Assembly: GCA_015061465.1 (NCBI GenBank)
Contig: SUWN01000003.1
Coordinates: forward strand, 1-64,000
Origin: Treponema bryantii
GTDB taxonomy: Bacteria; Spirochaetota; Spirochaetia; Treponematales; Treponemataceae
Direction: 5' to 3'
DNA length: 64,000 nucleotides
Part shown: positions 17,143 through 27,913 of the stretch, piece after piece
Numbering within the stretch: the first letter of the stretch is position 1
How the letters are laid out: every line of letters begins with the position of its first letter
Program-made: the position numbers and the translations under genes
Notes under the pieces: model-generated
What the model was told of the DNA's origin: nothing
The model's input: the letters and a program-made list of their open reading frames with translations, nothing else
The model's database searches: none

Positions 17143-19686
17143 ATGAAAAAGAAAGAACCAAAAAAACTCCAATATGAACCGAATCTTTCAAGTTACAAAT
17201 ATCTATTTTTACAAGCAGAAGATAGTTTTGCTGACATTTTAGAAATAAATTTAAACGATTGGTCTACCAAAAGATACGCGGTAGAAGAATCCGGAATCAG
17301 TAAATTTTATTTACAAAAATCATGGCCAGAAATTGCAAAGATTTTTTCCGATTGTTCAATTCCAGAAGATCGCAAAGAGTTGGAAGAATCGTTTAGTCAG
17401 GAATTCTTACAATCTTTAGATCCATTAAATAGACATTCTGTAACGTTCAGATGTAATTCAGAAAAATTAACAAAAAAAGAATTAAAATGGTTTAGCGCAA
17501 AAATAAAAACAACTTGGACAGATACAAATAAAATTGCGACTATTTTTATTAAGGACATTACTCTTGAAGAAGAAAATCGTCAAAAAATGCGTGAATCTTC
17601 TGAAAAAGACAGCGTTACTCAATTACCAAATAAATTAAAATTTGAAGAAAAAGTAAATTCTGTTTATAAAAATTTAAATTCATGTGGAATCATCATCTTT
17701 GAAATTGGAAACTTAGATTTCTACATGAATATTTACGGTAAAAAAGTTGGAGAAATAGTTCTAAATAAATTTGCTGATGCAATTCACTCTGCTATTTCAA
17801 AAGATATAGATATTTACAAATATTCAGAAAAAGAAATTTTAATAATTGGATGTAATGTAAAAGATTATGATTCTAGGCTTGTTTTTGATTTAATTGCAGA
17901 ACGAATTGAACACATAAAAGAAACTGAAAATCTCAATTTGGTTATTTATTCAGGAAAATCATTTGCAAATAAACCTTTTAATATAGATGAATTGATTCAA
18001 AATGCACGGAATGAAGTAAAAAAAGACAAAATAAAAAACAGAATTGATTCTGATAACAAAAATTATCTTCAAAATGTCTTTTTTAAAAATCGTTTGGAAA
18101 AATTCCGTCGTTACCTAACAGAAATTTATTTAGTACTTGATGAAATAGATTTATTTGAAGATACTTTTTTGAGTCTTTTGCGCGTAGAAGATTCTTTTAA
18201 ACTCGCTTACAACTTAAAAGGAACTTTTTCTAGTTCCGTACGAATTTTTGCAGAAAATAATCTATCAGAAAAATACGTAAAACCTTATGTCAATTTTTGT
18301 TCTTTAGAAAATATTTCAGAATCATTAAAAAAAGAAAAATTTATAGAATTTATTTATGAAATGAAAGATCAAACTTTGGAAAATCCATGGCGAAAAGTTA
18401 TATTCAAAGTTGCAGAATGGAAAGATAAACGTCCATACAAAATCATTATGGCGCATTCTCTTGTTGATAAAAAATTCACGCAAGAATTACAAAATCAAAA
18501 AATCATTCAAGACGCTTATCTGTATGCAGAAAAAGCAAACGCTACAAAAACTGAATTTCTAGCAAGAATAAGTCATGACATTCGTACTCCATTGATTTCG
18601 ATTTTGGGTTCAACAAATATCGCACAAATTAATATTAATGATAAAGAAAAAGTAATTGATTGTCTAAATAAAATTTCGCAAGCATCAAATCAACTTCTTT
18701 CTCTAGTAAATGACCTTTTAGATTATAATAAAATTGAGTCAGATTCAGAAAAAGTAAATTCTGAACTTTTAGATTTGAACGAATTAATTCAATCAAACAT
18801 CGATATTTTGCAACCATTGGCAATAGAAAAAAAGCAATCTCTTTCTGTTAATTCTACGCTCAAATTTCCTCTAATTTATTCTGACAAATCAAAATTGAAT
18901 GAAATTGTAACAAATCTTGTTGGAAATGCTATTAAATATACGCAAGAAAAAGGAAAAATCCAAGTTACACTTCAACAATTTGATACGGACAGACCAAACA
19001 GAAAATTTATTGAAATTATTGTAAAAGATAACGGAAGAGGAATGTCTAAAGAATTCCAAAAGGATTTGTTCAAACCCTTTGCTCGTGAAAAAAAAGATTA
19101 TGTTGAATCAACAACGGGTTCTGGACTTGGAATGACAATTATTCAAAATTTGGTCAGATTATTGAACGGAACAATCACATATAAATCACAATTGCGTAAA
19201 GGAACAACATTTATTATTTCATTCCCCGCTTATGCTCAAATAGAAAACATTCCAAACAAAAAAGCAGAAGAAACAGAAGATTTCTCTTCTAAATTTATTG
19301 GAAAACAACTTTTGCTTGTAGAAGATAATCAGATAAATGCGGAAATTGCAAAAGAATTAATTTCTTTAGCAGGTCCATCTGTAAAAATTGCAAAAGATGG
19401 AGAAACAGCTTTACACATTATAAACACTTCTCCCGAATACACTTTTGACCTTATTTTGATGGATATTCAAATGCCGGGTCTAGATGGTTACGAAACAACA
19501 AAATTAATTAGAAAAATTGGTAGTGATTATGCAAAAAATATTCCGATTATTGCGCTTACAGCAAACACATTTGCAACAATTGATGCAAAAGCTCGGCATT
19601 GCGGAATGAACGATATAATCGTAAAACCAATAGAATTAGAAAAATTGACAAAACTTTTTCATAAATTTTTTAATAAAAGGATGTAG
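17143..19686 (+). CDS. hybrid sensor histidine kinase with degenerate GGDEF domain, HisKA, HATPase, REC
   Basis: DSVTQLPNKLKFE (GGDEF-like), RISHDIRTPLISILGS, NLVGNAIKYT, GSGLGMTI, REC LLVEDNQINAEIAKEL…LILMDIQMPGLDGYE. Confidence 0.92.
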   Translation: MKKKEPKKLQYEPNLSSYKYLFLQAEDSFADILEINLNDWSTKRYAVEESGISKFYLQKSWPEIAKIFSDCSIPEDRKELEESFSQEFLQSLDPLNRHSVTFRCNSEKLTKKELKWFSAKIKTTWTDTNKIATIFIKDITLEEENRQKMRESSEKDSVTQLPNKLKFEEKVNSVYKNLNSCGIIIFEIGNLDFYMNIYGKKVGEIVLNKFADAIHSAISKDIDIYKYSEKEILIIGCNVKDYDSRLVFDLIAERIEHIKETENLNLVIYSGKSFANKPFNIDELIQNARNEVKKDKIKNRIDSDNKNYLQNVFFKNRLEKFRRYLTEIYLVLDEIDLFEDTFLSLLRVEDSFKLAYNLKGTFSSSVRIFAENNLSEKYVKPYVNFCSLENISESLKKEKFIEFIYEMKDQTLENPWRKVIFKVAEWKDKRPYKIIMAHSLVDKKFTQELQNQKIIQDAYLYAEKANATKTEFLARISHDIRTPLISILGSTNIAQININDKEKVIDCLNKISQASNQLLSLVNDLLDYNKIESDSEKVNSELLDLNELIQSNIDILQPLAIEKKQSLSVNSTLKFPLIYSDKSKLNEIVTNLVGNAIKYTQEKGKIQVTLQQFDTDRPNRKFIEIIVKDNGRGMSKEFQKDLFKPFAREKKDYVESTTGSGLGMTIIQNLVRLLNGTITYKSQLRKGTTFIISFPAYAQIENIPNKKAEETEDFSSKFIGKQLLLVEDNQINAEIAKELISLAGPSVKIAKDGETALHIINTSPEYTFDLILMDIQMPGLDGYETTKLIRKIGSDYAKNIPIIALTANTFATIDAKARHCGMNDIIVKPIELEKLTKLFHKFFNKRM

Positions 19687-19690
19687 CTTC

Positions 19691-21226
19691 ATGGATAAAA
19701 CTTATAAAACCCTTTCAAAAATTACAAAAATTCTTTTAGTAGACGATTCTCTTATTAACCGTGCGTTATTAACAGATATTTTAAGTGATGAATATACAAT
19801 CGTCGAAGCAGAAAATGGAAAAACCGCGATAAAAATTATTCAGGAAGATTACAATGAATTGTCATTAATTTTGCTAGATTTATCTATGCCAGAAGTTGAC
19901 GGTTACGAAGTTCTAAAATTTTTAAACGAATCTGATTATATTAAAAACCTTCCTGTTATTATTATTTCTGCGGAAACGTCGCCAGAAAAAATAAAAGAAG
20001 CGTACGAACTTGGTGCAACAGATTTTATTTCGCGTCCGTTTGATAGTTTTATTGTTCACAAACGAATTAGTAACACAATTTTGTTGTACAATAAGCAAAA
20101 AAATCTTGTAAACATGGTTGTAAATCAAATTTCAAAAAATCAAAAAGACAATAATTTGATGGTTGCCATTTTGAGCCAACTTGTTGAATTTAGAAACGGC
20201 GAAAGTGGTTTACATGTTCAAAATATCAGAAAAATTACAAAATTATTGCTGACAAAACTTATTCAAAAAACAGATAAATATAAAATCACAGAAGATGATA
20301 TTTCTATGATTTGTTTAGCAAGTGCGTTGCATGATATTGGGAAAATTACAATTCCAGATGAAATTTTGAATAAACCGGGAAAACTTACAGACGATGAATT
20401 TTCAGTTATAAAAAAACACTCTGCAGCAGGTGCTGATTTACTAAATTCACTTGTTTCTATGCAAAACGAACCTCTTATTAAAATTGCGACTGAAATTTGT
20501 AGATGGCACCACGAACGATACGACGGTTGTGGTTATCCTGACAAATTATCTGGCGATAGTATTCCAATTAGTGTTCAAGTTGTTGCAATTGCCGATGTTT
20601 TTGATGCATTAACAAGCAAACGTTGTTATAAAAAAGCTTACGAACCACAAAAAGCACTAAAAATGATTTTAGAAGGAGAATGTGGTTCGTTTAATCCTCT
20701 TCTTTTGGAATGTTTGATTGAATTATCAGATGAAATTTGTAAATCTGTAAAAGAACCTATAACAGATAGTCTAGAAGCCGAAGATAAAACTTTATTAAAT
20801 CAAAAAGCGGTTGCAAAAGCAAATTCCTTCTCAGATTTAACGGATACTTTGGAACAACTTTCTACTGCAAAAACAAAAATTGAATTCCTAACAGAAAATA
20901 TTGATGAAATTGTTTTTTCTTACAATAAAAAACATCAATTAATCAAATTTTCTAAAAATGCTGCAAAACTTCTTAATTTACCAGAAGCGACATTCCAACA
21001 TCCTTTAGATAACAAAGAACTTTTGCAAGTTATAAACGAAGATTTTGCAGCAAAAATTATTACAAACGCAAGAAATTTATCACCAGAAAAACCACGTTTT
21101 GAAATGGATTGTTCAATTTTAATTCAAAATGAACTAAAACAAATGCACATACAAGGACTTGGAATTTTCTCGGTAGAAAATTCAGACGAATATTCAGATT
21201 TTATTTGTATTATGACAAAAAAATAA
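19691..21226 (+). CDS. response regulator with HD-GYP phosphodiesterase domain
   Basis: REC ILLVDDSLINRALL…LLDLSMPEVDGYE; ALHDIGKITIP, HHERYDGCGYPDKLSGDSIP, AIADVFDALTS. Confidence 0.93.
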   Translation: MDKTYKTLSKITKILLVDDSLINRALLTDILSDEYTIVEAENGKTAIKIIQEDYNELSLILLDLSMPEVDGYEVLKFLNESDYIKNLPVIIISAETSPEKIKEAYELGATDFISRPFDSFIVHKRISNTILLYNKQKNLVNMVVNQISKNQKDNNLMVAILSQLVEFRNGESGLHVQNIRKITKLLLTKLIQKTDKYKITEDDISMICLASALHDIGKITIPDEILNKPGKLTDDEFSVIKKHSAAGADLLNSLVSMQNEPLIKIATEICRWHHERYDGCGYPDKLSGDSIPISVQVVAIADVFDALTSKRCYKKAYEPQKALKMILEGECGSFNPLLLECLIELSDEICKSVKEPITDSLEAEDKTLLNQKAVAKANSFSDLTDTLEQLSTAKTKIEFLTENIDEIVFSYNKKHQLIKFSKNAAKLLNLPEATFQHPLDNKELLQVINEDFAAKIITNARNLSPEKPRFEMDCSILIQNELKQMHIQGLGIFSVENSDEYSDFICIMTKK

Positions 21227-21244
21227 TTGAGGAGAAATTTTATT

Positions 21245-21613
21245 ATGACATTACAAGTATTATTTCAAAAATTGGGTTCAAGTTATGATGATATCCTTTG
21301 CCGACTAGTATCAGAAGAAAGAATTATTAAATTCCTTAAAATGTTTTTACAAGATGATAGTTATGCCCAACTAAAAGAAAGCTTACAAAACAACGATATT
21401 GTAAATTCATTTATTTATGCACATAACATAAAAGGAATCTGCCAAAATTTAAATTTTCCACTTTTGGCGTCTTCATCTTCTGAATTAACAGAACAATTAA
21501 GAAAAGAAAACGTTCACAATTTTTCCATGAACGATTTTTTAAAAACTTTTGAAAAAGTAACAATTGATTACAACAACACAATAAATTACATAAAAGAATT
21601 TTTTGGCGAGTAA
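21245..21613 (+). CDS. Hpt (histidine phosphotransfer) domain protein
   Basis: IYAHNIKGICQNLNFPLLASSSSELTEQLR (Hpt AHxLKG-type motif); SD GGAG before ATG 21245. Confidence 0.8.
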   Translation: MTLQVLFQKLGSSYDDILCRLVSEERIIKFLKMFLQDDSYAQLKESLQNNDIVNSFIYAHNIKGICQNLNFPLLASSSSELTEQLRKENVHNFSMNDFLKTFEKVTIDYNNTINYIKEFFGE

Positions 21614-21638
21614 AAGAAACATATAAAGAATTTAGAGA

Positions 21639-21679
21639 TTGTCGTATCTTAACCAGACTTCGCTAGGTTAGTACGACAA
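21639..21679. terminator. strong inverted repeat between convergent genes
   Basis: TTGTCGTA(TC)TTAACC … GGTTAGTACGACAA near-perfect stem. Confidence 0.5.
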
Positions 21680-21724
21680 TGACATTTTAACCTTTTTAGG
21701 CATCCCCATGACAGTTTTTGGAGG

Positions 21725-21800
21725 CATGATCCCCGGTTCAAGAAATGATCCCCGGTTCAAGAAATGATCCCCGGCTCAAGGCATGATCCCCGGCTCAAGG
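21725..21800. repeat. four tandem 19-bp repeats
   Basis: (C/A)ATGATCCCCGG(T/C)TCAAG(A/G) at 21725, 21744, 21763, 21782. Confidence 0.95.
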
Positions 21801-21804
21801 CCGA

Positions 21805-21863
21805 GGATGACAGGCACATTGGTGGGGATGACAGGCACATGGGTGGGGATGACAAGTCTGGAG
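21805..21863. repeat. tandem 21-bp repeats (two full, one partial)
   Basis: GGATGACAGGCACAT(T/G)GGTGG at 21805 and 21826, partial GGATGACA at 21847. Confidence 0.9.
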
Positions 21864-21868
21864 CGGGG

Positions 21869-24451
21869 TTAATTAAATATCAATTCATCTTTGGTTGCTG
21901 TGATTGCAATTGTTGTTCCGTTTAGGATTTTTCCAGATAAAAGCTCTTTTGCAAGAGGATTTTCTACGTAGGTTTGAATTGCACGTTTTACAGGTCTTGC
22001 GCCCATTGCTGGCTCGTAACCTTTTTCTACAAGAAAATCAATTGCATTTTCATCAAAATTAAGATTGATTCTTCTATCCGCCAATCTTGCAGCAACTTTT
22101 TCAAGCTGATTTTTTACAATTTCTTTTATAAAATCTTTGCTTAATTGCTGGAACATTACAATTTCATCAATTCTGTTTAAAAATTCAGGTCTGAATGTCT
22201 GTTTTAAAAGCAAATCGATGCTACCTTTCAACGAATCTAATTTTTCTTGAGTGTCAGCTTCCAAAATTAAATCGCTACCAAGATTGCTTGTCATAATAAT
22301 GATTGTGTTTTTAAAATCGACAATTCTACCCTGCCCGTCTGTTAATCTTCCATCGTCCAAAACTTGGAGCAAAACGTTGAATACATCAGGATGCGCTTTT
22401 TCTACTTCGTCAAACAAAATTACGCTGTAAGGACGACGACGAACCGCCTCTGTAAGTTGGCCGCCTTCTTCATAACCAACGTATCCTGGAGGCGAACCAA
22501 TTAATCTTGTAACACTGAATTTTTCCATATATTCGGACATGTCAATTCGTGTAAGAGATTTTTCGTCGTTGAATAAAAAGTCAGCAAGGGTTTTTGCAAG
22601 TTCAGTTTTTCCGACCCCTGTTGGACCTATGAACATAAAAGTTCCAAGTGGTTTATTTGGGTCACTTAATCCAGAACGATTTCTACGGATTGCATCACTT
22701 ACAACTTGAACTGCGTTATTTTGACCAATTACCCTTTTGTGAAGAACATTTTCCAATTCAAGATATTTTTGTTTTTCGCCAGCCATCATTTTGCTCACAG
22801 GAATTCCTGTCCAAGAACTGACAACTTTTGCAATATCTTCTTCTGTAACCGCTTGCCTTAATAAAGAAATCTTTCCACTATCTTCTTTTTCAGATTCATT
22901 TTTTACTGCTTCGTCAAGTTTTTTTTCTAATTCAGGAATTACACTATATTTTAATTCAGCAGCTTTTTCTAAATTTCCTTCGCGAGTATATTTTTCTTGA
23001 TTGAATCTTGCAGTTTCCAATTCTTCTTTTAGTTTGCGTCCTAAATCGATGCTGTTTTTTTCATTTTGCCATTGCATTTTCATAACATCGCGAGTATTAC
23101 AAAGTTCCGAAAGTTCTTTTTCTAATTTTTCCAAACGTTCTTTACTTGCGCTGTCAGATTCTTTGCTCAATGATTGTTTTTCAATTTGAAGCTGAAGAAT
23201 TTTTCGTTCAATTTGGTCAAGTTCAGTTGGTTGGCTTTCAATTTCCATTTTTAAACGACTTGCTGCTTCATCTACCAAATCGATTGCTTTATCTGGCATA
23301 AATCTATTTGTGATATAGCGATTGCTCAACGTTGCAGCGGCTACAAGTGCTTCATCATCAATTCTAACCCCGTGATGGATTTCGTATTTTTCGCGTAAAC
23401 CTCGTAGAATTGCAATTGTATCTTCTACACTTGGTTCACCACAATAAACTTGTTGAAAACGACGTTCCAAAGCGGCATCTTTTTCTATATATTTGCGGTA
23501 TTCATCCAAAGTTGTCGCCCCAATCGCTCTAAGTTCACCACGAGCAAGAGCTGGTTTGAGCAAATTAGATGCGTCCATTGAACCTTCTGAAGCGCCTGCA
23601 CCAACCAATGTATGAAGTTCATCAATAAACAAAATGATTTGACCTTCAGATTTTTGAACTTCGTTTATCAAAGCTTTTAATCGCTCTTCAAATTCACCGC
23701 GGAATTTTGCGCCAGCGACAAGACTTCCTAAATCCAATGCAAGTAAACGTTTATTTTTTAAACTTTCAGGAACGTCGCCCACACTAATACGACGAGCAAG
23801 CCCTTCTACAATCGCAGTTTTACCAACACCCGGTTCTCCAATAATTACAGGATTATTTTTTGTACGACGACACAAAACTTGCATAACACGTCTAATTTCT
23901 TCATCACGTCCAATTACAGGGTCAATTTTATCTTGACGAGCAAGCGCTGTTAAATCTTTTGTATATTTTTCTAAAGTGCGAGTTTTGCTTTCTGGATCAT
24001 TTGAATCAACAGTTTGATTTCCGCGTACAGATTTTAGTGCATCAATAATTGATTTATGATTAATTCCTTTTGATTTTAAAATATCGTTTGCTTTATCATC
24101 ACATTCGCTGATTGCTAAAAGTAAATGTTCGGTAGATAAATATTGATCTTTTAAATTGGACATTTCTTTTTCTGCTTTTGCCAAAACTTTTTGCATATTG
24201 CTAGAAAAATAAACTTGGGCAGAACCTTGAACTTTTGGAAGAGAAATAATTAATTCATTTACTGATTTTTGTAAATCGGCACAAGAAACTCCAATCCGTT
24301 CTACAAGAGGCGGAACAATTCCATCTTCTTGTTGTAAAAGCGCCATTAAAACGTGCGAAACTCCAATTTCAGGAGAATCATTCTTTAACGCAATTGATGA
24401 TGCATCTTGGAGCGCTTCTTGAGTTTTTATAGTAAAATTTTCGTAAGCCAT
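21869..24451 (-). CDS. clpB: ATP-dependent chaperone ClpB
   Basis: Two AAA domains ([30 protein letters not shown]), middle coiled-coil, Clp_N; 860 aa. Confidence 0.97.
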   Translation of the reverse strand: MAYENFTIKTQEALQDASSIALKNDSPEIGVSHVLMALLQQEDGIVPPLVERIGVSCADLQKSVNELIISLPKVQGSAQVYFSSNMQKVLAKAEKEMSNLKDQYLSTEHLLLAISECDDKANDILKSKGINHKSIIDALKSVRGNQTVDSNDPESKTRTLEKYTKDLTALARQDKIDPVIGRDEEIRRVMQVLCRRTKNNPVIIGEPGVGKTAIVEGLARRISVGDVPESLKNKRLLALDLGSLVAGAKFRGEFEERLKALINEVQKSEGQIILFIDELHTLVGAGASEGSMDASNLLKPALARGELRAIGATTLDEYRKYIEKDAALERRFQQVYCGEPSVEDTIAILRGLREKYEIHHGVRIDDEALVAAATLSNRYITNRFMPDKAIDLVDEAASRLKMEIESQPTELDQIERKILQLQIEKQSLSKESDSASKERLEKLEKELSELCNTRDVMKMQWQNEKNSIDLGRKLKEELETARFNQEKYTREGNLEKAAELKYSVIPELEKKLDEAVKNESEKEDSGKISLLRQAVTEEDIAKVVSSWTGIPVSKMMAGEKQKYLELENVLHKRVIGQNNAVQVVSDAIRRNRSGLSDPNKPLGTFMFIGPTGVGKTELAKTLADFLFNDEKSLTRIDMSEYMEKFSVTRLIGSPPGYVGYEEGGQLTEAVRRRPYSVILFDEVEKAHPDVFNVLLQVLDDGRLTDGQGRIVDFKNTIIIMTSNLGSDLILEADTQEKLDSLKGSIDLLLKQTFRPEFLNRIDEIVMFQQLSKDFIKEIVKNQLEKVAARLADRRINLNFDENAIDFLVEKGYEPAMGARPVKRAIQTYVENPLAKELLSGKILNGTTIAITATKDELIFN

Positions 24452-24534
24452 AAAAATTCCCCCTATTTATGAATATGGATTAATTTATTACTAACAAAAA
24501 TAACTATAAAAACTCTAAAAAGCAACTTTTTTTA

Positions 24535-25368
24535 TTATTTTTCTAATCTAGAAACTAAATAAGGAATTGCTTTTTCAAATTTTGCGCCGTACCAGTGGTC
24601 ATCATCGCCCAAAGTATTTTTGATTGATTCAACAACAAAATCAGCAGCCAAACTTGCAGCTTCTAAAAGTGATTTTCCTCTACACAAAGCACCAACAACA
24701 ACAGAAGCGTAAATATCACCTGTTCCGTGCATTGAAACATCAAGTTTTTGTGTAAAATAATATTCAAAATCTTTTCCGTTAAAAGTAACACAACCTAATT
24801 TATCAGCTTCAAAACTTACACCAGTAATAATTACATTTTTTGCACCAAGACCGTACAAACCACGACATAAATCTTCAATATATGTTTTATCGTAACCGCT
24901 AGCAACATAAGGAACACCTAAAAGTAAAGATGCTTCAGTAAGATTTGGAATAAGAACGTCTGCTTTTGCACAAAGTTTTTTCATTTCGTTAGGAAAATCA
25001 TCGTCAAAACCAGCGTACAATTTTCCGTTGTCAGCCATTGCAGGATCAACAACTTTTAATGCATTTGGACGAGCAGTTTTTTCCATGATGTCCAAAATAT
25101 GTGGAATTTGAGATTTGCTTACATAACCAGTATAAAAAGCTGAAAAATCAATATTTTCTTTTTGCCAACGTTCCAAGATTTTTGGCATTTCATCTGTCAA
25201 ATCACAAAAAGTCCAACCAGAATAACCTTTTGCAGTGTGATTAGAAAGAACAGAACTTGGTAAAATTGCAGTTTCAATTCCACAAGCAGAAATAATTGGC
25301 AATGCTACAGTTAAAGAACATTGTCCCACACAAGAAATATCTTGAATTGTTAAAACACGTTTATCCAT
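24535..25368 (-). CDS. pdxY: pyridoxal/pyridoxamine kinase
   Basis: VLTIQDISCVGQCSLTVALPIISACGIETAILPSSVLSNHT; DPAMADNGKLY; MHGTGDIYASVVVGAL. Confidence 0.88.
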   Translation of the reverse strand: MDKRVLTIQDISCVGQCSLTVALPIISACGIETAILPSSVLSNHTAKGYSGWTFCDLTDEMPKILERWQKENIDFSAFYTGYVSKSQIPHILDIMEKTARPNALKVVDPAMADNGKLYAGFDDDFPNEMKKLCAKADVLIPNLTEASLLLGVPYVASGYDKTYIEDLCRGLYGLGAKNVIITGVSFEADKLGCVTFNGKDFEYYFTQKLDVSMHGTGDIYASVVVGALCRGKSLLEAASLAADFVVESIKNTLGDDDHWYGAKFEKAIPYLVSRLEK

Positions 25369-25462
25369 AAAAAACTCCCGAACATTTTATAAATAAAAAT
25401 ATATTTCATTTCTGGTATTATTCATATATCCATTTTTCATCTTTTTTGTTAATATCAGATTT

Positions 25463-26896
25463 ATGATTACGATTGATTTTGAAAAAAAAGGCAAATTTGG
25501 ATTAAGCGAATTCATTTATATTTCAATAAAAGAACAAATTCTAAACGGAAAATTAAATGCGAATTACAAACTTCCGTCCAAAAGAACATTTGCCGAACAT
25601 TTAGGTGTAAGCATAATCACAATTCAAAACGCATATAACCAACTCATTTGTGAAGGCTACATTTATTCACTAGAAAAAAAAGGATATTTTGTAACAGACA
25701 TTTCGTTAGAACCATCAATCAAACAAAATCACAAAAAAGACGTTATCAATCACGTAGAAACAAAAAAACAAAATGTAGAACTTAACAAAAAAGATGAAAT
25801 TATCATTGATTTTACAAACAATTCTACAAGCGTACAAAAATTTCCGTTCAATTTATGGGCGCATATTTTAAGACAAGTGTTAAATTCATCCGACGAAAAA
25901 TTACTTCAAAGAATTGACGCAAAAGGAATTTTTGAATTACGAAAAGCAATTTCTTCATATCTGTTGGAATTTAGAAATATGGATGTGAGCCCCGAACAAA
26001 TAATAATCGCTTCTGGAACTGAAACTTTGTACACAATTCTTTCACAATTATTGGATGAACAAACGATTTTTGCAGTAGAAAATCCAGGTTACCATAAGGT
26101 AGAAAAAATCTTTAGGATAAATCACAAAAATTGCTACCCTATTCAAATCGATGAGCAAGGAATCATCATTCAGGAATTAGAAAAATCAAAGGCAGAAGTT
26201 GTTCACGTTTGTCCAACTCATCATTTTCCCACAGGAATAATTATGCCAGTAAAAAGACGCTTAGAATTATTGACTTGGGCAGAAAATTCAAAAAATCACT
26301 ATATAATAGAAGATGATTACGACAGCGAATTCAGATTCAATGGAAAACCACTTCAAACATTATTTTCTTACGATAAAAACAACAAAGTAATTTATATAAA
26401 CACGTTTTCCAAAACACTTACGCCATCATTAAGAATAAGTTACATGATTTTACCACAACAATTGCTTGATTCATTCAACAAAAAACTTGGATTTTATTCG
26501 TGTACAGTTTCAGCATTTGAACAATTCGCACTCGCTAACTTTATAAACCAAGGATTTTTTGGAAAACACATTATCCGAATGAAAAACTATTACAGAAGTT
26601 TACGAAACGCATTGATTCAATCATTACAAAACAGCAAAATTGCGCCCAAAATTCAAATAAAAGAAGAAGATTCAGGACTTCATTTTTTGCTACAAATAGA
26701 TTCCATAAAAACAAAAGATGAATTACAAAAAGATTTATTATCGAAAGGAATAAAAATTTCATTATTGAGTGATTTTTATTATCCAGATTTAACAAAAAGC
26801 GATATTCAACAAGAAAAGATTTTTTTAATAAATTATTCGGGAATAAAAAAAGAACAGATTCCAATCTTTATAAAAAAATTAGAATCTGTTTTGTAA
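25463..26896 (+). CDS. MocR/PdxR-like GntR-family regulator with aminotransferase domain
   Basis: GntR wHTH YKLPSKRTFAEHLGVSIITIQNAYNQLICEGYI; aminotransferase EDDYDSEFRF, INTFSKTLTPSLRISYM. Confidence 0.9.
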   Translation: MITIDFEKKGKFGLSEFIYISIKEQILNGKLNANYKLPSKRTFAEHLGVSIITIQNAYNQLICEGYIYSLEKKGYFVTDISLEPSIKQNHKKDVINHVETKKQNVELNKKDEIIIDFTNNSTSVQKFPFNLWAHILRQVLNSSDEKLLQRIDAKGIFELRKAISSYLLEFRNMDVSPEQIIIASGTETLYTILSQLLDEQTIFAVENPGYHKVEKIFRINHKNCYPIQIDEQGIIIQELEKSKAEVVHVCPTHHFPTGIIMPVKRRLELLTWAENSKNHYIIEDDYDSEFRFNGKPLQTLFSYDKNNKVIYINTFSKTLTPSLRISYMILPQQLLDSFNKKLGFYSCTVSAFEQFALANFINQGFFGKHIIRMKNYYRSLRNALIQSLQNSKIAPKIQIKEEDSGLHFLLQIDSIKTKDELQKDLLSKGIKISLLSDFYYPDLTKSDIQQEKIFLINYSGIKKEQIPIFIKKLESVL

Positions 26897-26906
26897 AAAA
26901 GAAACT

Positions 26907-27584
26907 CTATCGTCTTCTTTTTGAGATAAAAATTAATCGGAATAAGTTTCCAATCGCTACTAATGCAGAAGCAACATAAGTCATTGCAGCAGCTTTTAGA
27001 ACTTTTTTTACACCACGCAATTCTTCATCAGAAAGAACATTGTATTGTTTTAAAATTTTGAGCGCTCTGTTCGATGCATTAAATTCAACAGGAAGAGTTA
27101 CAACATAAAAAAGAACTGAACCTGTAAAAAGCAAGATTCCAACGTTTATTAAAATTGGAAGACTCATGACAATTCCTGCAATTGCCAACAAAGGTCCGGC
27201 TTGTGACCCAAGATTTGCAACAGGAACTAAAAATCTTCTAAAATTCAACGGTCCGTATTTTTTGTTGTGTTGGATTGCGTGTCCAGTTTCGTGAGCTGCA
27301 ACTCCGATTGCCGCAATAGAAGTAGAATTATAAACTGAATCAGAAAGGCGCAAAACTTTTCCGCTTGGGTCATAATGGTCAGTCAAATTACCTGAAATTC
27401 TACCAAGTTTTACATCAGTAATACCATTTGCTTTTAGTAAAAAAGCCGCAGCTTGTGTTCCAGTGATATTTCGCTGACTCAATTTTTTGGAATATTTAGA
27501 AAATTTGGATTTAATTCCAAATTGCGCAAACAAAGAAAGAAGTAACGCTGGAACTACAAAAATAAGATAAGAATAATCGTACAT
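26907..27584 (-). CDS. zinc metallopeptidase, YugP/DUF neutral zinc metallopeptidase family
   Basis: AIGVAAHETGHAIQH; FNASNRALKIL; membrane segments. Confidence 0.88.
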   Translation of the reverse strand: MYDYSYLIFVVPALLLSLFAQFGIKSKFSKYSKKLSQRNITGTQAAAFLLKANGITDVKLGRISGNLTDHYDPSGKVLRLSDSVYNSTSIAAIGVAAHETGHAIQHNKKYGPLNFRRFLVPVANLGSQAGPLLAIAGIVMSLPILINVGILLFTGSVLFYVVTLPVEFNASNRALKILKQYNVLSDEELRGVKKVLKAAAMTYVASALVAIGNLFRLIFISKRRR

Positions 27585-27663
27585 AATTCACCTCGTGTTA
27601 CTTTATTTTAGCATAAGTTTAGACATAAGTGGTAAAAAAAATCCAATTTTCAACACTTTCTTA

Positions 27664-27692
27664 TTGACAAAAATAGATTTTACGTCTATTAT
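27664..27692 (+). promoter_or_regulatory. sigma70-type promoter for tRNA-fMet
   Basis: TTGACA 27664-27669, 17-bp spacer, TATTAT 27687-27692. Confidence 0.6.
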
Positions 27693-27704
27693 ACTTAAAC
27701 ACGA

Positions 27705-27777
27705 CGCGGGGTAGAGCAGTTGGCAGCTCGTCGGGCTCATAACCCGGAGGCCGCAGGTTCGAGTCCTGCCCCCGCTA
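27705..27777 (+). tRNA. initiator tRNA-Met (CAT)
   Basis: Cloverleaf CGCGGGG…GGGCTCATAACCC…GCAGGTTCGAGTCCTGC CCCCGCT A; three G:C anticodon-stem pairs; non-Watson-Crick 1:72; no encoded CCA. Confidence 0.93.
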
Positions 27778-27913
27778 TAATCTTAAATCCTTATGTTATA
27801 AGGAAATAAGTCACTTCTGACTTATCACTAGATAGGCTCAGCGTGGAACTACTTAATGAATGGTTGAAAGGTTTGGTAGAAAGCCTTTTGAACGGTAATT
27901 TAAGGTGGTAACC

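Noticed and set aside
21725-21863. CRISPR array
   Set aside because: Units are contiguous 19/21-bp tandem repeats with no unique spacers and no cas genes nearby.
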